The translations under genes were made by a program, and so were the position numbers. Of a stretch of 64,000 nt of DNA, positions 58,848-64,000 are shown one piece after another. A model generated the notes under the pieces. It made no database searches and was not told the DNA's origin. It saw only the letters and a list, made by a program, of their open reading frames with translations. Origin of the DNA: Osmia lignaria lignaria (lineage: Eukaryota; Arthropoda; Insecta; Hymenoptera; Megachilidae); contig NW_027478159.1 in NCBI RefSeq assembly GCF_051020975.1, positions 14,462,501 to 14,526,500 of the forward strand, written 5' to 3'. Each line of letters begins with the position of its first letter. Position 1 is the stretch's first letter.

Positions 58848-61101
58848 TTGCAGATTTATCTCAAGGGAAGGGGCCTGACGGACATATTTCGAGATATTTC
58901 CTCTTCTTGTTGTTCCTCTTCTGCACAGCTAAGCTGGAAGTGGCATTTGCAGCTCGCAATTGTGCAGAGTTATCTCAAAGAGAGGGGCCACGGTGTTTCT
59001 GTATCTCTATTATGTTTGTGCGGCTTCGGAACTTTTAAATATCTTGATATATCTCGAGAACTACGCATCTGATCAGAAAATATCAGAGAAGATAAAAAGT
59101 AGGAAACTTAATTCTCTACAAAAAAGGTCTCTTAACATTTTGCCATAGCTCGCTTCGTTTCCGAGATATTTGCAGATTTATCTCAAGGTAAGGGGCCTGA
59201 CGGACATATTTCGAGATATTTCTTCTTCTTGTTGTTCTTCTTCTGCACAGCTAAACTGGAAGTGGCATTTCCAGGTCGCAATAGTGCAGAGTTATCTCAA
59301 AGAAAGGAGCCACGGTGTTTCTGTATCTCTATTATGTTGGTGCGGCTTCGGAACTTTTAAATATCTTGATATATCTCGAGAACTACGCGTCGGATCAAGA
59401 AACATCATAGAACATAAAAAGTAGGAAACATAATTCTCTACAAAAAAGGTCTCTTAACATTTTGCCATAGCTCGCTTCGTTTCCGAGATATTTGCAGATT
59501 TATCTCAAGGGAAGGGGCCTGACGGACATATTTCGAGATATTTCTTCTTCTTGTTGTTCCTCTTCTGCACAGCTAAGCTGGAAGTGGCATTTGCAGCTCG
59601 CAATTGTGCAGAGTTATCTCAAAAAGAGGGGCCACGGTGTTTCTGTATCTCTATTATGTTGGTGCGGCTTCGGAACTTTTAAATATCTTGATATATCTCG
59701 AGAACTACGCATCTGATCAGAAAATATCATAGAAGATAAAAAGTAGGAAACTTAATTCTCTACAAAAAAGGTCTCTTAACATTTTGCCATAGCTCGCTTC
59801 GTTTCCGAGATATTTGCAGATTTATCTCAAGGTAAGGGGCCTGACGGACATATTTCGAGATATTTCTTCTTCTTGTTGTTCTTCTTCTGCACAGCTAAGC
59901 TGGAAGTGGCATTTGCAGCTCGCAATAGTGCATAGCTATCTGAAAGAAAGGGGCCACGGTGTTTCTGTATCTCTATTATGTTGGTGCGGCTTCGGAACTT
60001 TTAAATATCTTGATATATCTCGAGAACTACGCATCTGATCAAAAAATATCATAGAACATAAAAAGTAGGAAACTTAATTCGCTACAAAAAAGGTCTCTTA
60101 TCATTTTGCCATAGCTCGCTTCGTTTCCGAGATATTTGCAGATTTATCTCAAGGGAAGGGGCCTAACGGACATATTTCGTGATATTTCTTCTTCTTGTTG
60201 TTCTTCTTCTGCACAGCTAAGCTGGAAGTGGCATTTGCAGCTCGCAATAGTGCAGAGTTATCTCAAAGAAAGGGGCCACGGTGTTTCTGTATCTCTATTA
60301 TGTTGGTGCGGCTTCGGAACTTTTAAATATCTTGATATATCTCGAGAACTACGCATCTGATCAAAAAATATCATAGAACATAAAAAGTAGGCAACTTAAT
60401 TCTCTACAAAAAAGGTCTCTTATCATTTTGCCATAGCTCTCTTCGTTTCCGAGATATTTGCAGATTTATCTCAAGGGAAGGGGCCTGACGGACATATTTC
60501 GAGATATTTCTTCTTCTTGTTGTTCTTCTTCTGCACAGCTAAGCTGGAAGTGGCATTTGCGGCTCGCACTAGTGCAGAGTTATCTCAAAGAAAGGGGCCA
60601 CGGTGTTTCTGTATCTCTATTATGTTGGTGCGGCTTCGGAACTTTTAAATATCTTGATATATCTCGAGAACTACGCATCTGACCAAAAAATATCATAGAA
60701 CATAAAACGTAGGAAACTTAATTCTCTACAAAAAAGGTCTCTTAACATTTTGCCATAGCTCGCTTCGTTTCCGAGATATTTGCAGATTTATCTCAAGGGA
60801 AGGGGCCTAACGGACATATTTCGAGATATTTCTTCTTCTTGTTGTTCTTCTTCTGCACAGCTAAACTGGAAGTGGCATTTCCAGGTCGCAATAGTGCAGA
60901 GTTATCTCAAAGAAAGGAGCCACGGTGTTTCTGTATCTCTATTATGTTGGTGCGGCTTCGGAACTTTTAAATATCTTGATATATCTCGAGAACTACGCGT
61001 CTGATCAAGAAATATCATAGAACATAAAAAGTAGGAAACATAATTCTCTACAAAAAAGGTCTCTTAACATTTTGCCATAGCTCGCTTCGTTTCCGAGATA
61101 T
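58848..61101 (-). repeat. Right-arm 7-mer HOR, copy 1 (2254 bp), with nested dimers
   Basis: Seven units p-q-p-q'-r-s-t. p (58848, 59492) has CGCAATTGTGCAG and GATCAGAAAATATC with AGAAGATAAAAAG. q (59170) and q' (59814) share CTCAAGGTAAGGGG; q' also has GTGCATAGCTATCTGAAAG. r (60136) has GCCTAACGG and GTAGGCAACTTAA downstream. s is at 60458. t (60780) has GCCTAACGG, CATTTCCAGGTCGC and GATCAAGAAATATC. The p-q pair occurs twice inside the 7-mer, a 644-bp repeat nested in a 2254-bp repeat. Confidence 0.86.
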
Positions 61102-64000
61102 TTGCAGATTTATCTCAAGGGAAGGGGCCTGACGGACATATTTCGAGATATTTCTTCTTCTTGTTGTTCCTCTTCTGCACAGCTAAGCTGGAAGTGGCAT
61201 TTGCAGCTCGCAATTGTGCAGAGTTATCTCAAAGAGAGGGGCCACGGTGTTTCTGTATCTCTATTATGTTGGTGCGGCTTCGGAACTTTTAAATATCTTG
61301 ATATATCTCGAGAACTACGCATCTGATCAGAAAATATCATAGAAGATAAAAAGTAGGAAACTTAATTCTCTACAAAAAAGGTCTCTTAACATTTTGCCAT
61401 AGCTCGCTTCGTTTCCGAGATATTTGCAGATTTATCTCAAGGTAAGGGGCCTGACGGATATATTTCGAGATATTTCTTCTTCTTGTTGTTCTTCTTCTGC
61501 ACAGCTAAACTGGAAGTGGCATTTCCAGGTCGCAATAGTGCAGAGTTATCTCAAAGAAAGGAGCCACGGTGTTTCTGTATCTCTATTATGTTGGTGCGGC
61601 TTCGGAACTTTTAAATATCTTGATATATCTCGAGAACTACGCGTCTGATCAAGAAATATCATAGAACATAAAAAGTAGGAAACATAATTCTCTACAAAAA
61701 AGGTCTCTTAACATTTTGCCATAGCTCGCTTCGTTTCCGAGATATTTGCAGATTTATCTCAAGGGAAGGGGCCTGACGGACATATTTCGAGATATTTCTT
61801 CTTCTTGTTGTTCCTCTTCTGCACAGCTAAGCTGGAAGTGGCATTTGCAGCTCGCAATTGTGCAGAGTTATCTCAAAGAGAGGGGCCACGGTGTTTCTGT
61901 ATCTCTATTATGTTGGTGCGGCTTCGGAACTTTTAAATATCTTGATATATCTCGAGAACTACGCATCTGATCAGAAAATATCATAGAAGATAAAAAGTAG
62001 GAAACTTAATTCTCTACAAAAAAGGTCTCTTAACATTTTGCCATAGCTCGCTTCGTTTCCGAGATATTTGCAGATTTATCTCAAGGTAAGGGGCCTGATG
62101 GACATATTTCGAGATATTTCTTCTTCCTGTTGTTCTTCTTCTGCACAGCTAAGCTGGAAGTGGCATTTGCAGCTCGCAATAGTGCATAGCTATCTGAAAG
62201 AAAGGGGCCACGGTGTTTTTGTATCTCTATTATGTTGGTGCGGCTTCGGAACTTTTAAATATCTTGATATATCTCGAGAACTACGCATCTGATCAAAAAA
62301 TATCATAGAACATAAAAAGTAGGAAACTTAATTCGCTACAAAAAAGGTCTCTTATCATTTTGCCATAGCTCGCTTCGTTTCCGAGATATTTGCAGATTTA
62401 TCTCAAGGGAAGGGGCCTAACGGACATATTTCGTGATATTTCTTCTTCTTGTTGTTCTTCTTCTGCACAGCTAAGCTGGAAGTGGCATTTGCAGCTCGCA
62501 ATAGTGCAGAGTTATCTCAAAGAAAGGGGCCACGGTGTTTCTGTATCTCTATTATGTTGGTGCGGCTTCGGAACTTTTAAATATCTTGATATATCTCGAG
62601 AACTACGCATCTGATCAAAAAATATCATAGAACATAAAAAGTAGGCAACTTAATTCTCTACAAAAAAGGTCTCTTATCATTTTGCCATAGCTCTCTTCGT
62701 TTCCGAGATATTTGCAGATTTATCTCAAGGGAAGGGGCCTGACGGACATATTTCGAGATATTTCTTCTTCTTGTTGTTCTTCTTCTGCACAGCTAAGCTG
62801 GAAGTGGCATTTGCAGCTCGCAAGGTGCAGAGTTATCTCAAAGAAAGGGGCCACGGTGTTTCTGTATCTCTATTATGTTGGTGCGGCTTCGGAACTTTTA
62901 AATATCTTGATATATCTCGAGAACTACGCGTCTGATCAAAAAATATCATAGAACATAAAAAGTAGGAAACTTAATTCTCTACAAAAAAGGTCTCTTAACA
63001 TTTTGCCATAGCTCGCTTCGTTTCCGAGATATTTGCAGATTTATCTCAAGGGAAGGGGCCTAACGGACATATTTCGAGATATTTCTTCTTCTTGTGGTTC
63101 TTCTTCTGCACAGCTAAACTGGAAGTGGCATTTCCAGCTCGCAATAGTGCAGAGTTATCTGAAAGAGAGGGGCCACGGTGTTTCTGTATCTCTATTATGT
63201 TGGTGCGGCTTCGGAACTTTTAAATATCTTGATATATCTCGAGAACTACGCATCTGATCAAAAAATATCATAGAACATAAAAAGTAGGAAACTTAATTCT
63301 CTACAAAGAACGTCTCTCAACGTTTTGCAATAGCTCGCTTCGTTTCCGAGATATTTGCAGATTTATCTCAAGGGAAGGGTCCTGACGGACATATTTCGAG
63401 ATATTTCTTCTTCTTGTTGTTCTTCTTCTGCACAGCTAAGCTGGAAGTGGCATTTGCAGCTCGCAATTGTGCAGAGTTATCTCAAAGAGAGGGGCCACGG
63501 TGTTTCTGTATCTCTATTATGTTGGTGCGGCTTCGGAACTTTTAAATATCTTGATATATCTCGAGAACTACGCATCTGATCAGAAAATATCATAGAAGAT
63601 AAAAAGTAGGAAACTTAATTCTCTACAAAAAAGGTCTCTTAACATTTTGCCATAGCTCGCTTCGTTTCCGAGATATTTGCAGATTTATCTCAAGGTAAGG
63701 GGCCTGACGGACATATTTCGAGATATTTCTTCTTCTTGTTGTTCTTCTTCTGCACAGCTAAACTGGAAGTGGCATTTCCAGGTCGCAATAGTGCAGAGTT
63801 ATCTCAAAGAAAGGAGCCACGGTGTTTCTGTATCTCTATTATGTTGGTGCGGCTTCGGAACTTTTAAATATCTTGATATATCTCGAGAACTACGCGTCTG
63901 ATCAAGAAATATCATAGAACATAAAAAGTAGGAAACATAATTCTCTACAAAAAAGGTCTCTTAACATTTTGCCATAGCTCGCTTCGTTTCCGAGATATTT
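61102..64000 (-). repeat. Right-arm 7-mer HOR, copy 2, and start of copy 3
   Basis: p (61102), q (61424), p (61746), q' (62068), r (62390), s (62712) and t (63033) repeat at about +2254 bp. s has a 1-bp loss (CGCAAGGTGCAG, about 62821), so its unit is 321 bp. A third round begins with p (63355) and q (63677) and leaves the window. The unit boundary at about 63302-63330 has an aberrant AGAACGTCTCTCAACGTTTTGC. Confidence 0.85.

Larger units (their letters stand above)
49556..64000 (-). repeat. 322-bp satellite array, right arm, inverted (about 45 monomers)
   Basis: This is the same monomer as the left arm but as its reverse complement. TTCTTCTTGTTGTTCTTC replaces the purine-rich tract, and the other landmarks run in reverse order. 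Monomer boundaries recur at 49844, 50166, 50488 and so on to 63677. Several units are 319 bp because of a shared 3-bp deletion, and one is 321 bp (62712-63032). The arm continues past the right edge of the window. The variant repertoire differs from the left arm: units with CAAGGTAAGGGG, CAATTGTGCAG or GTGCATAGCTATCTGAAAG were seen only here. Confidence 0.98.

Noticed and set aside
1..64000. CRISPR array or other prokaryotic repeat system
   Set aside because: The period is 322 bp with no alternation of constant repeats and unique spacers, and no associated genes are present.
1..64000. Ribosomal RNA, tRNA, histone or other tandem gene array
   Set aside because: No conserved RNA or coding signature is recognisable in the 322-bp unit.

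Overview
The window is one uninterrupted satellite DNA array. I find no protein-coding gene, RNA gene, CRISPR array or inserted transposon. About 199 copies of a 322-bp monomer run end to end: about 154 in one orientation (1-49555) and about 45 in the opposite orientation (49556-64000). The two arms meet at one sharp inversion junction, so the window is a very large imperfect palindrome with arms of about 49.6 kb and 14.4 kb and a 24-bp spacer between its innermost perfect arms.

Organism: this is a eukaryotic heterochromatin-type satellite, probably centromeric or pericentromeric. The monomer length, the multi-monomer higher-order repeats (HORs) and the moderately AT-rich sequence rich in GAGATA-like motifs would suit an insect or other arthropod. 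That taxon is a weak impression and not a database result. Nothing bacterial or viral is seen.

Layout: I use a register in which left-arm monomers begin at TCAG (for example 1411) and tag monomer variants with letters. Left arm: a mixed zone with A-B-C-D-E-F-G-B and H-A-I runs (123-7206); a near-perfect 6-mer duplication (7207-11070); a single-monomer duplication (11393-12036); a 10-mer HOR family (12681-20730); a partial second copy of the early zone (21053-23628); a 5-mer duplication (23951-27170); a 4-mer duplication (27815-30390); a 3-mer region (30391-33288); and a zone of shuffled cassettes nearest the junction (33289-49555) with 7-mer (2254 bp), 4-mer (1287 bp) and recurrent x-y-z-w blocks. 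Right arm: a 6-mer (from 49561), 3-mer and 4-mer HORs marked by a 3-bp deletion (53386-58525), and a 7-mer of 2254 bp with nested dimers (58848-64000).

How it works together: there is no gene network. The pattern is one of repeated unequal exchange or segmental duplication. Local blocks are almost identical, hybrid monomers show where variant types switch, and a few rare ordered haplotypes (F-G-B, and a TTTAGAGACC...TGTAGTATG linker) occur on both arms in the orientation expected if the arms came from one array before inversion. A 74-codon open frame recurs in most monomers, but it starts with TTG and not ATG, is often broken, and is best read as non-coding.
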